Below are positions 24,031 through 36,289 of a DNA stretch of 64,000 nucleotides, piece by piece. Under the pieces are notes generated by a model. It ran no database searches. It saw nothing but the letters and a program-made list of their open reading frames with translations, and was not told where the DNA came from. Position 1 is the first letter of the stretch. Every line of letters starts with the position of its first letter. Where the stretch lies: contig NC_052137.2 of NCBI RefSeq assembly GCF_016086655.4, positions 34,926,007-34,990,006 on the forward strand, read 5' to 3'. A program made the translations under genes and the position numbers. Source of the DNA: Lepeophtheirus salmonis (taxonomy: Eukaryota > Arthropoda > Copepoda > Siphonostomatoida > Caligidae).

Positions 24031-25401
24031 TAGTGTTGAGATTCTGTTCAAGAGATGAATTGGTCTTAAGGGATTTTTTCTAGACATATTTCGATCGATA
24101 TTTCGGTCCAGATCACGATCTCAGACTGACGCGTAGACCGATATTTTTTTGATCTCAACCTATTTCAATCGATTTTCATCCTTATTTTGATTTATTAGTT
24201 GTATATATGTTATATATACAACAGCTGAACTTCATATCACGTTATTGTAGGTAAATGCTCAACATTTTGAAACACCCATAACGTCATGCACAATTCATTT
24301 ATAGAATTGGTCAAGAGTGAATTTGAAAAGAGATGGATCAGATAGTGTAGTTTTTGTCACTATTTATTGGGTTCAGTCAAGCTTCAAGACCAATTCTATC
24401 GGTCCTTAGGATTACTGGTGTTTAGGGCCGGCCTTATGAAATTTACCTAAAACGAAGATGGTTTATTAAGCCAAATATTACATATGTTAAGAGCTTGGAC
24501 ATATCTTGCAAAAATTGTTCGTCTAATACAAACATCTTATACTTTTACGTAGTATTACAACTTAAAATTATGTAACAGAATAATTTAAAAATGACATTCG
24601 AAGAATCGAAGGATTATTTTTTGAGGACCGACAGGTCGTTACCTTCCAAACACAAAAATATAGAGTTTATTTAGATGTCAACTGTCGATGGTTCTACTTT
24701 TTTATCACTAATCAGTATTCAGAACTTGATTCGTTGAATTAAAATACATTTTTGTTAAACTCTAAATAATTCTCAACAATTACTGAATAATAATTATATA
24801 TTTGGAAATAATTGGGTAACTCATTTTGTTGCGTCTCGGTCTTAAAATTCTAGATTGGTCACAGAACGTGATTATATATAGGTCCAAATATTAAAGAGAA
24901 CAATCACTTAAATCGAATCCCCGTAGCTCATTGACAAAGTGCATGGGAGAAATTATTCTATTGAACTCAATGTAATTAAGTTCGCGCCCAGGTGATTCCT
25001 AGAGAAAAAAATATATTTTATGTACATGGACTTCATACAAGACTCCTATTTTACTTAAAGTGACTGGAATACTATAATGTTTAGTTATACTTAATTAGTG
25101 CAACTCCATCTAACCAATTAAAGGAACATTAAAAATAATAATAGTAATAATCACTTAAGACGAAACCAAAATCAGTTCGGGCTTGTCCAAGGTGTCACAC
25201 TACCAATTGAATTCGTGGATTTTTGTTTCTGTTTCTTTTCAAAATAAAGGTTTGGGTGATACAATAAAAGTAACGATGGGTACATCGAATTTTTGTTTGA
25301 GAGCGTTCTAGACCGAATTTTTCATAGTTCGGTCTTTACTAAAAATCATAACAGTCTAAGACCGGGTCTAGGATTTTGAGACTGAACAACCAACACCACT
25401 A
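24031..25401 (+). mobile_element. Repeat B element, 1371 bp, with nested repeat D
   Basis: Left end TAGTGTTGAGATTCTGTTC. The right end region has GACCGGGTCTAGGATTTTG then CCAACACCACTA, which equals the B terminus with three extra bases. The left 170 bp align with those of the 22.2-kb copy, including CGATTTTCATCC and TTAGTTGTATATATG. Repeat D (24935-25140) sits inside. No transposase frame was found. Confidence 0.65.
24935..25140 (-). repeat. Repeat D copy 2, reversed
   Basis: Inverted partner of 16796-17005. Landmarks are TTGAACTCAATGTAATTAAG, GCGCCCAGGTGATTCCTAG, GTGCAACTCCATCTAACCA and ATTAAAGGAACATTAA. Only two copies are seen here. Confidence 0.75.
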
Positions 25402-26153
25402 TGTTGTATGTAATAAAAAGTTATCATTCTTGTATTTTATGATTACACATTCCTCAATAGGGAAGCCTTTATATCCTCCTTACCTACATATAAATATATA
25501 TCATAGGAAGCAAGGTATTTTTCATCAATGGTAGACTATAGTTAAATTTGTAAAATGATGGTTATTAGATACTAATAATAGGAGATTATATATATACATG
25601 CAGTAAATAGGGGACCCCAAAAATGATATAAAATATTGATGAAATTAGGGGAAGGGTCTATAGGCTCAATATATTATGTATGTAACATAGAATCAATTAC
25701 AAAATAAACCATGGCTCATTTTTTGATTCCCAACATTCATATATATATTTACATTAGTGTACAGTTTTTTTATTGGTTTCTGTGTTTTCATCCTCTTTTA
25801 AGGTGAGTCATAGATTTTTTTTTTTCACTAATCATGAGCTTCAATTTATATGAGGAAACTATTTAATTAAAGAGATTTGTATAAAATTCTATAAGTAACA
25901 AAACTAAATAATGTATTATATTGAAGAAATATGTATAAAAAACACAACCAATCGAACATATTCTGAAGATACTGGAAAATAAATCTATTTGAAAATGCAT
26001 AAAATTGAATTTTTAGTAATCCTCTCAGTGCATTGATTTGATCAACTGTAAATTGTAATAAGTCTGACTTATTGAAATTCACCTCAGAACTCTATGTAGG
26101 ACTTAATTACAAAAAAATTCAAATATTAAACTTTCTTGTAAAAAGCAAAAATT
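25402..26153. other. No recognised gene
   Basis: AT-rich; a 71-codon minus frame at 25867-26082 has no domain. Confidence 0.4.
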
Positions 26154-26154
26154 T

Positions 26155-26225
26155 CCTTATTTGTTTGGGCTGGAGGAGCTGTAGCCTCTCCTGTCCAACC
26201 CTTGTGGACCCCCCTACCCCCTAAT
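26155..26225. repeat. Terminal fragment of repeat E
   Basis: The GC-rich stretch GGGCTGGAGGAGCTGTAGCC through CCCTTGTGGACCCCCC resembles the right end of the 34.3-34.9 kb element (CTCCAGCCCTGCGGACACCC). The preceding AAAAGCAAAAATTTCCTTAT is also similar. The rest of the element is not seen. Confidence 0.5.
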
Positions 26226-27732
26226 AAATTCCTTTTCATAATGCGTGGCAATGAAGTTGTAGAAGTAGTGGGTATGGTTTCATTCTAGAGGTAAGATTCT
26301 AAATTTTCCTTGACGCTACAGTTAGTTGCTATCATGCGTTGGAGTAGAGAAGAACGTGCGTTTGCTGTAAAAAATAAATATTTCCAAGGAATTGTCTGAT
26401 AAAATATTAATGAAATTAATCTAATTTGAAAGAAGTTCTTGAGTATTTATTGATGCATTGATAAAAATCAGTAAATTGCTTCGATTTCTAATATGCGATT
26501 TTTTCAATTACTATTAATAGTTTGAAGTTTCCTAATCAGCAAAAACATATTTTCAATTTAATTTTACATCTGTTAGTAGAAATTAACTATAACTTTAAAA
26601 TGGTTCAATAAAAGTTAAGTTAAAGAAAGAAATTCAAAGAGAAAATCACTCGGTTAAAATTACCAAAGTTTGGTTAATTCAGTGTATATATGATGGAATT
26701 CTTGATATGAGTTTCTAAACTTTGTAAAATAAAAACTTTAAAAGTGTACTACCATTATGAAACAACAATAATGTTTTTCTGATTTAAAAAACTTGTTTTA
26801 TTGTTATTTAGAAAAGGAAGTTGTATTTTTTTACTGGGTTTTATCTAAACAAAAATGCTACTAATTTTTGATGGAAGATTTCCAACTTGCACTTATCATA
26901 TTGCCTGGAAACAAAAGAAAAACCTACTATCATTGATTGAGATTTAGTGTTCAAAGCTACAAGGCACCTGTTTTTACTGATTCCTAGCTATTCGAATAAG
27001 CACACTCCCTTATACTCATTATCTACATGTAAATTTTTCAAATTTATCTAAAACTACAAATCTACAATAGATTCACCAACTTTCACAAGTTGAATTAACA
27101 AATACATATATGCCTTTAACAGTCATGTAAACATACATTTTAATCATAAATATTGAATTATTCATATTCGAGAATGCTTGGAATGATATTTAATATTAAT
27201 TTTGTTGTATGCCTCTTTCTTCTGTTTCAATCTTTATTTAATAGTTTGTTTTGGTGATAACTAACTGAAAAAAAAAAAAAAATTACAAACTAAAACTTAA
27301 TATAAAAAAGTTATGTACTTGAGTATAAATTATAGCCTCAATTCTATATTCTCAGCCGAATGGGGCATCCAGGCTTAGGTAACACGTTTCAAAATCAAGT
27401 ATACAATATTTGACAAAAAATCCCAAACAGATAATATCAATACCAAAATCTATCTTCATATCTTGTTTATTTCTACCTTTATCGTAAAAGATAATTATTG
27501 GAGACATATTTGGTAGATAATTAAAACTACTAGGGATGAAAAAATTGTCTAAATCTTCGTGAGTGTATATCAAAAAGGAATGTATATGTTAGCAAATTTG
27601 ACAGATATCACCATAAAAACTATAGTATTCTTTGCTACTTAATACGTTTGAATGTTCAAAATAGGTATACATAATTACTAAGAGCATTAATATCCATAGT
27701 TGAAAATAATGTAATCCCCTGTGACTCTAAAA
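26226..27732. other. No recognised gene
   Basis: 1.5 kb of AT-rich DNA without recognisable repeats; short frames only. Confidence 0.45.
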
Positions 27733-27734
27733 AA

Positions 27735-28085
27735 AGAGGTGAAAATTAACGTGGTCACTCTAACAAATTGAAGAATGTTTTGAATTCGATTGTGCAGCAT
27801 CGATCTCATGAAGTTTAATTAAATTCGCTGCTATCAGCAAGGAACTAAACCTTACTCTATATCTAGTAATTATATAGGTAGATATTGACTCCAATGTTGA
27901 TCATCAAAAACTACTTTGTGTCCAACAAGGGTACTGATAACGCTGCAACAAATCATCACTGCTACTCTTCCCTCATTCACTCACTAGTTATTACTTTATA
28001 CTTATAAGTATTTTCTACAAGAATTAAAGAATAATGATATCAGCTAAGGAAAAAATAACACCTATTCAAGTAGCAACTACAAAAA
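27735..28085 (+). repeat. Repeat A copy 13, full length
   Basis: One of the most complete copies. 5' AACGTGGTCACTCTAACAAA, ATGAAGTTTAATTAAATTCG, ACTCTATATCTAGTAAT, TTTGTGTCCAACAAGGG, GCAACAAATCATCACTGC, CACTAGTTATTACTTTATAC, AAAGAATAATGATATCAGCT, and 3' TTCAAGTAGCAACTAC. Confidence 0.85.
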
Positions 28086-28985
28086 ATTTCATATTAATTT
28101 AATATATGCTAATATCTATCAGTGTATACTCAAAAGGATTTGGACAATCTTCACATCCCTAAATACTACCTTTCACTAATTTTTTTTTTGTATCTTTAGT
28201 ACATTCAATCATAGATAATACTAATTCTAGTATGAAGTTTTCAAAAGTATTTAGACAACATAAGAAACAAGGAAAAAAAGGATTAAGTAAATCCTGTGGT
28301 TGCATAACACTCGAGAATTTACAAAATTAAATTAGATATAATGTAAATGTTTCGATCGTCTTAATTCCAAATCTTTATCCGTTGGTTAATGATATAATAC
28401 TTTGAATGTGGTGGCAGTTACGTTTACAATTATGGAAAAGAAGAATGGTAAAAGATGCAAAAATAAATTTTGTCCCACATTATACGTAGATATTAAAGTA
28501 GTTCTTATTTATTTATTTATTGATAAAATAGTGCTCTTAAAGTATCCAAACCTTTCTTTTCATAAAATATATATAAATGCTACAAAATTCGAGTTGAGCA
28601 TGATCGATATATTTTTAGAAGTAGCACAACGAAATGATTTATGTCAACTCAGTGCTTTATATGAATTAAATTAAAATGTGGATGGTGAATCACAATCTGC
28701 TGATGTAAAATAATGAGTCTATTTTTTTCCAAAAATTTGGTGACATTCACCTACTACTTTGTTTTTGTCAACATTGCCATAACTTGTAGCACATTGCTAC
28801 AAGACGTAAATTGAAAAACGCATTTCCATAACTTTGCTCCACCCACCCATTGTTTCCTTTTTTACAATGAAAAAAGTTCAGGGTTTGTTGTCGATGACTT
28901 TTTTCGTGCTGTCCAGGATGCCAAGACCTGTTCCAAATTGTGCCAGGCTGAACATGATGCTCAGTCTCAGTCAAATGTATCTTAT
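28086..28985. other. No recognised gene
   Basis: A 90-codon plus frame at 28402-28674 and a 68-codon minus frame at 28768-28974 lack domains. The latter sits where the 5' part of the mariner remnant would be, in antisense. Confidence 0.4.
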
Positions 28986-28989
28986 TTTG

Positions 28990-29695
28990 GCTGATAAGTA
29001 GACCTCAGAGAAACAGTTTGATGATGACACACGAGTGAGTGTGGATGACATCATAATGGTATTAAACCTGTCCTATGGGGGTGTAAGAAGCATTCTGAGG
29101 GATTATCTTAGCTTTTCAAAATGTGAACTGCAAATTGTGTACCAAAACAATGGACTGAAGCTCACAAAATAGAGATAATTTTATGTACAAAGAATTTTAA
29201 AAAGGACTACATTGAGAAAAGGAATACATTTCTTCACTCAATTGCCATTATAAAAGAAAAAAATGTTGTTTTCTATACCCCAAAGACAAAAAAAATTATC
29301 TAATAATGGATCCTAATGGCCTCAAGGGCCCCCATCAAGTTCAAGGTGCTAGGAAGCGGAAAAAATCAGATGGTAATTACTAAGTTTGATAACAAGGGAC
29401 TTATCCACCAGAATCAAGGGGGAATTCACTCTATTTCTGAAAGGTGATGTCCTGTTTCATAATGCATTGTAGGGGCAAAATACCTGTCAAGGCAAATCAG
29501 GAGTGGTTCCAGCACTTGGACAATTGCAACATTCACACTGCAAGAAACACAAAGGAGTTCATCACTGCTAGGTCCAATCAATTGATTGATCACCCATCCT
29601 ACCTATTCATCGGACTTGGTGCAAGCGGACTACTTCTTTTTCCTCCAAGGCCATAGGGGCCCTGATTGGTATCTAAAATACTGGCTATACGGTCA
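28990..29695 (+). pseudogene. Mariner (DD34D-like) transposase remnant
   Basis: One plus frame from about 29005 reads TSEKQFDDDTRVSVDD, then NLSYGGVRSILRDYLSFSK. This is the second helix-turn-helix of mariner transposases (RVTV.EI...LGIS.GSV..IL). Decayed middle pieces follow, including YTPKTKK near 29277 and FDNKGLIHQ near 29390. The frame at 29444-29656 has HLDNCNIHTARNTKEF and ARSNQLIDHPSY, matching HDNAPAHTA and the region before SPDLAP. After a shift, SDLVQADYFFF gives the third aspartate. The second and third aspartates are about 35 residues apart, close to the mariner spacing. Multiple shifts and stops make it inactive. I found no terminal repeats. Confidence 0.8.
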
Positions 29696-30468
29696 AGACA
29701 TATTCATCGATTGTGCGACATGGATGACAACAAGGTAGCTGTATCGACTTATATCGAAAAGCAGCGAAGGTAGTCAAAGATAAATCATAGCATAATATAC
29801 CTGTGTCTCAATTGTTATTTGGTTCCAAAGCCCTCTCTGGATAAAATTTTATTTATTCCGCCTTTGGCCATTTTCCTAATAGCAAAAGTGTTGTATCATT
29901 TTTTATTTTGGAGATTTGGAAAGAAAATATGTCAGCTTTTGTGCAAAAATCAGTAAAAATTGAAACGTTCTACCACCTCTGAATTTGTATTGATCATGTT
30001 CGAACAATATTTCCTTATAACGAGGAAAGTTTTGAGTCCTTAGAAGAGATATTTTTTCAAAAAGGGTTTTTAAAGAACCACTCTAATACGTATATGAACA
30101 AAAACTCTCAGGATTAAATAATGAATTAAGGCATCATCCTATTTCCTTCAGTCCCAAGAGACTCATGAAGAAAACAATAAAAACACAGTAACTTTTATCA
30201 TTAAAACTGCATCATCAGAACACGAAAAAAGGTAAGGAATGAGAAATAAAAATTAAAGGCTATAAAAAGGTCATCTTAAATGCATACAAGTTACTTAGAG
30301 GAACATATTATAGTCATACAAATAATAATGACAAAAATGTCTTAATGATTAAGAAAGAAATTTTTGTTCCATATTACGTTTTTAGAGGAGGCCTTATAAA
30401 GAAGATGAAGTCCTATGAATAGTTCCTGTTTGTACGACTAATTGGTCAGAATTAACTACCTTTACATA
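29696..30468. other. No recognised gene
   Basis: Probably includes the decayed 3' end of the mariner; nothing else identified. Confidence 0.4.
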
Positions 30469-30469
30469 T

Positions 30470-30612
30470 GTGCCATGTCAACAAAAAAACAAGCTATACT
30501 AATTTGAGTGTGGATTATTTTGGTCTTCCTTGACAGACTATTGTCAATTTCTATGATCAAATTATTCTTATTAACCCTTTGGGTGGGCCACAAATATTCC
30601 TTGCTGTCTTTG
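30470..30612 (-). repeat. Repeat C fragment next to the Tc1-type insertion
   Basis: CATATGTGCCATGTCAACAA followed by AAACAAGCTATACTAATTTG matches the right-hand terminus of family C in reverse. It is interrupted near 30613 where the TA-flanked Tc1-type element begins. Continuation beyond 31837 is not convincing. Confidence 0.5.
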
Positions 30613-30616
30613 TATA

Positions 30617-31834
30617 CCGGGCCGTGCAGAATTATTTACCGATTTTTGTTCAGAACATATTGCAGACAATAATGACATTTCGAATGACTTGAGAAACAAT
30701 TTATTCATACATTTTTAGAATAATAAAATAGTTTGTGATCAAATTTAATCAATGTAGCCACCATTTGACTCAATGACACTGGTCAGGCGACGTCTGAAGC
30801 TGCCACAGACTTGCTGGATGTAATTGGCATCCATGGAGGCCCAGGCCTTGTTGACAGTAGCCTTTAAGGCATTTATGTTATTGGGTCGTTTTTTGCAGGC
30901 CTTGGTCTCCACGTGCGCATAGATAGATAAGTCTAGTGGGTTCAGATCTGGGCTCTGAGGGGGACAGTAGTCCTTGGCCAAAAGTTCATGTTGTCCTTGA
31001 ACCACTCCTGAGCTTTTGTGGAAGCGTGGGTGGGTGCTCCATCTTGTTGAAACCCCCAAGGAGAGTTCCCGACTATGGATTTGATCCACAGAAGGACCTT
31101 GGACGCCAGAATCTTCACATAATCCTCCGCTGTTAATCTGAGCCACTGGGGAACCATACCGGCTTCATGGCCTTCCCATTGGATCTCCAAACATCTCCAA
31201 AGCTCACAACACGGTCATTTTGCATGTTGAAAACAGGATCGACCGTAAAAGTTTTCTCATCTGAAAAAATGATGATGCGTCCAGATGAGCTCTTGATATC
31301 ATTCAAGATTTTCTTGGCACGCTCAAGTCTGACTTCTCGCTGACGTTCAGTTAGCAGAGGGCGTTCAGTACGCCTCAGGGACTTTCCTCCAGCCCTTTCC
31401 AATGCCCTTGAAACAGTTGATCTCGACGTTCCCATCTTTCTGGCCATGTTGGCAATGGACCTGTGGGGAGTCCTCTTGAACACTGCCTTTACTTACCTTG
31501 TTGAGACAGTGGGCTTCCTGCCAGCCCCAGGGGAATGCTTGAGATCACCCCCAGACTCCAAGTGCTTGGAAACGTTGTAAATTATCTTCAACAAGGCCCC
31601 AACCTGGTCCTTAATGTTGTAATGAGGAACTCCTGCTCGGAGGAGGGCTGCAATTTCGATCCTCTTTGTTTCCTGATTGGACATGGTCTCACGTGTGGAA
31701 GTTGTTACGCTCTCACAGGAAGGATTTTTGTTTATTTTAACAGAAAATATATACGAAACAATCAGATTGGTTGCCACAAAACATCTCTTAAAAAGTATAT
31801 TCACATCATTGGTAAATAATTTTGTACGGCCCGG
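30617..31834 (-). mobile_element. Tc1/mariner-like element with paired termini
   Basis: The left terminus is CCGGGCCGTGCAGAATTATT. The right terminus, reverse-complemented, is CCGGGCCGTACAAAATTATT. The pairing extends to 27 bp with three mismatches. Both ends are flanked by TA (30615-30616 and 31835-31836), the target duplication expected for this superfamily. The element is 1218 bp and carries one transposase on the minus strand. All structural parts are present, so this is the most recent-looking insertion in the window. The transposase itself is broken. Confidence 0.92.
30745..31684 (-). pseudogene. Tc1/mariner-like transposase, broken
   Basis: The ATG at 31684-31682 begins MSNQETKRIEIAALLRAG, a helix-turn-helix start. 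A TAA at 31495-31493 follows GRKPTVSTR, and the same frame resumes KAVFKRTPHRSIANMARK and SRSTVSRALERAGGKSLRR (second HTH). SGRIIIFSDEKTF with the first aspartate follows. About 25-30 codons seem missing after RVVSFGD, judged from memory of related proteins. A one-base loss near 31144 shifts the frame to LRLTAEDYVKILASKVLLW and FQQDGAPTHAS (second aspartate). Another one-base loss near 30979 shifts it to PPQSPDLNPLD (third aspartate) and the C-terminus FRRRLTSVIESNGGYID. The last two aspartates are 36 residues apart if the shifts are single bases. One stop and two shifts therefore inactivate an otherwise full transposase. Confidence 0.92.
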
Positions 31835-31837
31835 TAT

Positions 31838-32712
31838 TAAATTTTGAGATTTTGAAAAAAAACTATAGGTCCATTTTTGAGAAAATCAATATTTGATGTC
31901 CAATTTTATATTTCTTTATTTGCTCAAGAAAAAGAAGTTTTAACTACAATAATTCCTTACATTTAAAAAAAAATTGGAGATATGTTTATAGGAGTAAAAA
32001 TGTAGTATTGCATTATGACTTTCAGAGTAAAGGCACAATAAATATACTTAGGAATGTAAATTTAATTAAAAAAATTATGCATTTTCTACGTGAAATTAGT
32101 TACTTTTGTAGAAAAGTAATTTTTTTAATATTATAGAATGAAGTCGAATGAACTTTTTGAAATTATATGTTTATGGAACTACACATAATCTCTCATTGAC
32201 ATTTTTTATGTTATCCTTCAAAAATATATATAGTAATTGTACTGCTTATAGCACTCACCTTTACGAAGACTCGCTTTATATAACTGCATAATTTTTGAAT
32301 TAATGTAAAATAAATTAAAAAGTTCTTCTTCTAATATAAAATTTAAACGGAATTGTGTATAAATATTAATATTTTGAATCTGATTTTTTAATTTTTTGCT
32401 ACATTTTTGGGAATGGTTCATTCAAATAAAAAAAAACTGGAGTTCCATTTAAAACTGTTTTATAAATTATACTTTATATCGATTAACAATATTTTGTGTC
32501 AATTTTTTTTTTTTAAATCTATAAATATTTATTATAGATGGAGAAAAGTTATTCCAATGCATTTTTAACAGTTTTTTTTATAATGATAAATTTAGCACAT
32601 TTTTTTTAAATTGTAGAGCATTTTTTAAGAACGCAAAAAATACTTTTCTCCTCTTTTAGCAAGTATAAAATATAATTTCAAGAAGATTTTTAATATATAT
32701 TTTATAACCATG
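31838..32712. other. No recognised gene
   Basis: AT-rich with many poly-A/T runs. A 67-codon minus frame (32218-32421) has no domain. Confidence 0.45.
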
Positions 32713-32714
32713 TC

Positions 32715-32815
32715 AAACTAATCCAATAAAACGTCATACAGCAAAGCCTTCTGCCCTCAAACATTCTTCAAGTTGACAGGGTGACCATGTCATCTTTCAG
32801 TTTGTTTTATTTTTA
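32715..32815 (-). repeat. Repeat A copy 14, 5' end only
   Basis: The reverse complement contains the CGTTTTATTGGATTAG block, CAAACATTCTTCAAGTTGAC and GGGTGACCATGTC, which is the conserved 5' end. Confidence 0.75.
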
Positions 32816-34140
32816 CATGCGAATGGATCATATTTTATACAACTTTAAAGATGAATTACACTCATATCTCATACTCACAAATGTCGGGTGTTCCATAAGA
32901 AGGATACTTCCTGAAACTCGTTTCTAAAATGTTATGTGACGCTTTGATAAAAAGGTTCAATCCATTACAAAACCTATAGAAAACTTCACAAGAATATCAT
33001 GAAGCGAGTCGTTAACCGTACAAACAGACCAAAATCTATTTCTCTTCTCATGTAAACTGATTTTGTACACAAAATAAATTCTTCAAAGAACTTCCTCTTG
33101 AATGCTGCTTGTCTTATGTTAATCTCAAAACTAAAAGGATTTTCATTAGGATTCATTGATGATATATGTACCCTTGTTTATAATGTCTATTTTTGTATAT
33201 ATTGGTCTATTTTTTGTGTTAGACTTGTAGAATAATGTTTACAGGAATATTTATAAAATCTTAGATCGAAACATTTGTTTAAAGCAAGTTAAATAAAAAC
33301 AACAACATGATTCTTATATGTTTGATGTTGTTCACTTGGTGAGGCATTCATTGTCACATGTGACTTTACCTAGATTCTCTGATGTTTATGAATTGGCAAT
33401 AGTTGTACAAACTCACTTAGCCTTGGCATATGGCCTTCAAGCTAGAAAAACAATAATATTTCCCTCTACATGTGGTTAAGTATTTGTGTAACTCCAGATA
33501 TGAGTAAAATTCATAGCCTAGATTCACTACTGCATCCTTATATGTCTTTTTTTTAAAAGAGTACAACGACAAAAATATTGCTGGGAAGGAGAGATGTAGT
33601 CCACCCATCTCATCAAATTGAAAGGTTCTCAACCCCCCCAAATCACATGTTTCTATTTGGAACATGAAACAGTTTAATAATTATATACTCTACATCAAAA
33701 AGATATGTGAAAGGGATACGTAAAGGGGTATGCCTGAGGGATTCTGTTATGAAGTCTATTGCCATATGAAATATGCCTAAGGGTACATAGTCCTTTGAAA
33801 TGTTCACACTATGTATTCGTAAATATGTACATATATGCATGAACAAATCCTTACATAAGGGGAAACACTGAAAGAAAGGAGGGATTAGAGAGATACAAAT
33901 GTTCAGAATTATTGTATATAGTCAGGGATTTTCCCTATCAAATAATTCCTACAATGGCAACCCAGCCATCATCAATCATTAGAAGGTAAATATAAAAGGC
34001 ATAAATAATCTGATCTGTCGATTTCTAATGGGAATGACCGGGTTGGGATGCCATAAAAAAGGAATAAAGAAGGGGGGGGGGAAGGAATTTTCCAATAATC
34101 ATACATGTAATAATCATTTGGTTATACAATGGAGTTTTGT
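32816..34140. other. No recognised gene
   Basis: Two overlapping minus frames (33417-33665 and 33643-33846) lack recognisable domains. GTGTTCCATAAGAAGGATAC near 32889 looks like a common transposon-edge phrase but has no partner. Confidence 0.4.
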
Positions 34141-34143
34141 GAT

Positions 34144-34998
34144 TAGTATTGGGACTCGGATCGAGATTGCAATATCAAATTGCTTTCAAATCCTGAACCG
34201 ATTTATTGGTTTCAATCTATTAACCGATTTTCTACCTTATCTGCTTGATTTATGAGTTGTACAAATATGATTTATGCAGTAGAATTAATTTAATGTAATT
34301 TTATTTAGGGGTGGCTGTAGTCCTCCAAAAAAAAATTAAGGAATTATTGCTTTTTACTAAAAAGTTTAATATGAATTTTTGGAAAAAAATTTAATTTTCT
34401 TGAATAGCTTTAGATTTTTGAAGTTTTTTTCTACAAAAACTAATATTTGAATGTTTTCAAAAAAATTAAATCATTGAAATTTTTTCCCAGCATTAATTTT
34501 TTTGAAATTTTTTTCGAAAAATGTAATATTTTAAATTTTATTATTAAAAAATTTTAATTTTTGGGTTTAATTTTTTTCTCAAAAAAATTCAAAAAAACAA
34601 AGTACAAAACCAATAACAATTCCATAGTCGAATTAGCTAACTATCAAATTATTTTGGGAATTTTTTCTCTTTCTTTTCGAAGAAAAGGTTGAGTTATACC
34701 ATCAATGGCACTCCAAGCACTCAAGTCACTCAAGTTTTTTTCAAAATTAAACTTCAAATAATAAATTTTCTTGAAAAAAAAGAAAAATCCATAGCTGTTG
34801 ACAAAAATTAACATATTTTTTTAAACAAATTGCAAATATTAATCTTCTTTGTAAAATAATTTCTAGTAAAAAGTAGAAATTTATTAATTTGGTGGGTTAA
34901 AGCCTCTCCAGCCCTGCGGACACCCCTGTTAATATATAAAATATACGTAACATGTTTTCAGACTAGGTCGAGGATTTTCATACCGAAACCCAACACTA
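34144..34998 (+). mobile_element. Repeat B element, 855 bp, hosting repeat E
   Basis: Left end TAGTATTGGGACTCGGATCG; right end GAAACCCAACACTA. ACCGATTTATTGG and TTTATGAGTTGTACAAATAT near the left, and GACTAGGTCGAGGATTTTCA near the right, match other B copies. Most of the interior (34305-34932) is a different, AT-skewed repeat. Confidence 0.7.
34305..34932. repeat. Repeat E, AT-skewed element nested in repeat B
   Basis: Starts AGGGGTGGCTGTAGTCCTCC and ends with AAAGCCTCTCCAGCCCTGCG then GACACCCC. The reverse complement of the end starts GGGGTGTCCGCAGGGCTGGA, so the edges are imperfect inverted copies. The interior is long runs of AATTTTTT and TTTTTCAAAAAAA words. ACTAAAAAGTTTAAT near the left pairs with AGTAAAAAGTAGAAAT near the right. 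Confidence 0.6.
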
Positions 34999-35109
34999 AT
35001 AAATACATACATAGATAGATATTTGAACAGAAAGTATTATGACTATGATTACTTTCGTGCCAATATTTATTCAACTCACGTGTTATTTTGAATCAAAATT
35101 GTATGGTCG

Positions 35110-35240
35110 AATGTACAGATGTATATTAGGGTGGATTTACTTGTCTCATCCTTTCATTATAAAACTCTTCGCTTTGAAAAATATTTTTGACTAGAACTAA
35201 TATCTAATGGTGGGCCGTGCCTCCTATCGTTTTCTCTTAT
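35110..35240 (+). repeat. Repeat F copy 1
   Basis: ATTAGGGTGGATTTACTTGT, CTCATCCTTTCATTATAAAA and AATATTTTTGACTAGAACTA recur at 56.7 kb, and inverted at 44.9 kb. Confidence 0.65.
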
Positions 35241-36288
35241 CTTTAAAACTCAATACTTGTAAGTTATGTACAATATCAAGATTGCAAGCATAAATACATT
35301 TTTGTGCATTCTTAAACAACTTTAAAAGTATATTTAAACATATTTTGGTAAATACATTTAGTATAAACTGTAGACAATAGATGGGTTGGGGTTAAAGCCT
35401 CATTCGGAAATATAATCAGAGGGCTTAATAGGATACAAAACTATTTATGCTCAAGTACAAAATGGCTGTCTTATCTACTATAAATCAAGTCATTGGTTCT
35501 GATGGAATTATTTATTGTGTTTCACAGTGTAAGAGCCCAGAGCCAACATCTCTGAACGTTGCTCCAAGGTTACTATTTTTGGCCCATGAATAATTTTTTC
35601 CACTATTAGATGCGATGTAAAGGCTAATAGAATGTCAATAAAAACATTGATGTCGTATGTACAACCACAAAAAGAGGCACCCTAATATATATGTATAATT
35701 TATTAAATACTGCTGATGGGGTCTCAACTCTTCTGTTATTCTATATAAAAAGAGTAAGGGAGTAGTAAATACAAAAAAAAAAAAAAAAAACATTAGATAG
35801 AATTTGTATTCAAACAAGAAGAAAGGCCATTATTTGATGGTGTTACACTAATACAATTTTCCCTACCCCTCTGTATCGCATTACATCAAATGGTGCACCT
35901 CACTTGTATGGCTGTTGTATCATACATATGTATGGAATAGAAGGGGGACTAATGAGATGGAATGTCTAATACCAATATGCCATTACATATGTATTCTTGG
36001 GATTTTTTTATTAGTTGAATGTGTGCTTTCTGAGCTCCATTTTCTTCCATTCATAGCAATCGAAAAAAATTAATGCGAAATTCTAATATTTATGAGCAAT
36101 ATACGTACATATAAATTGCCTATCAATATTTTATTAAATCTTAACGATTTTCTTTAGAAATAAAAACATACTAAGTAAGAGACATCTGCAAGATTGTTGT
36201 TTTGGTTCAGAAATTGGTAATCACTTATTAAAAAATTACACCTCAAGAAAATAGTAGACATGAATATCCAGTGATGTATTTAATGCTT
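35241..36288. other. No gene; poly-A run
   Basis: Poly-A near 35773-35790. No coding signal; no terminus recognised. Confidence 0.45.
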
Positions 36289-36289
36289 C

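Noticed and set aside
30936..31136. 66-codon plus-strand frame as a gene
   Set aside because: Antisense to the 31-kb transposase, with no domain.
31484..31500. AGGTAAGT at the transposase stop as an intron donor
   Set aside because: The reading frame resumes directly after the TAA with the expected residues (KAVFKR), so a nonsense change explains it without an intron.
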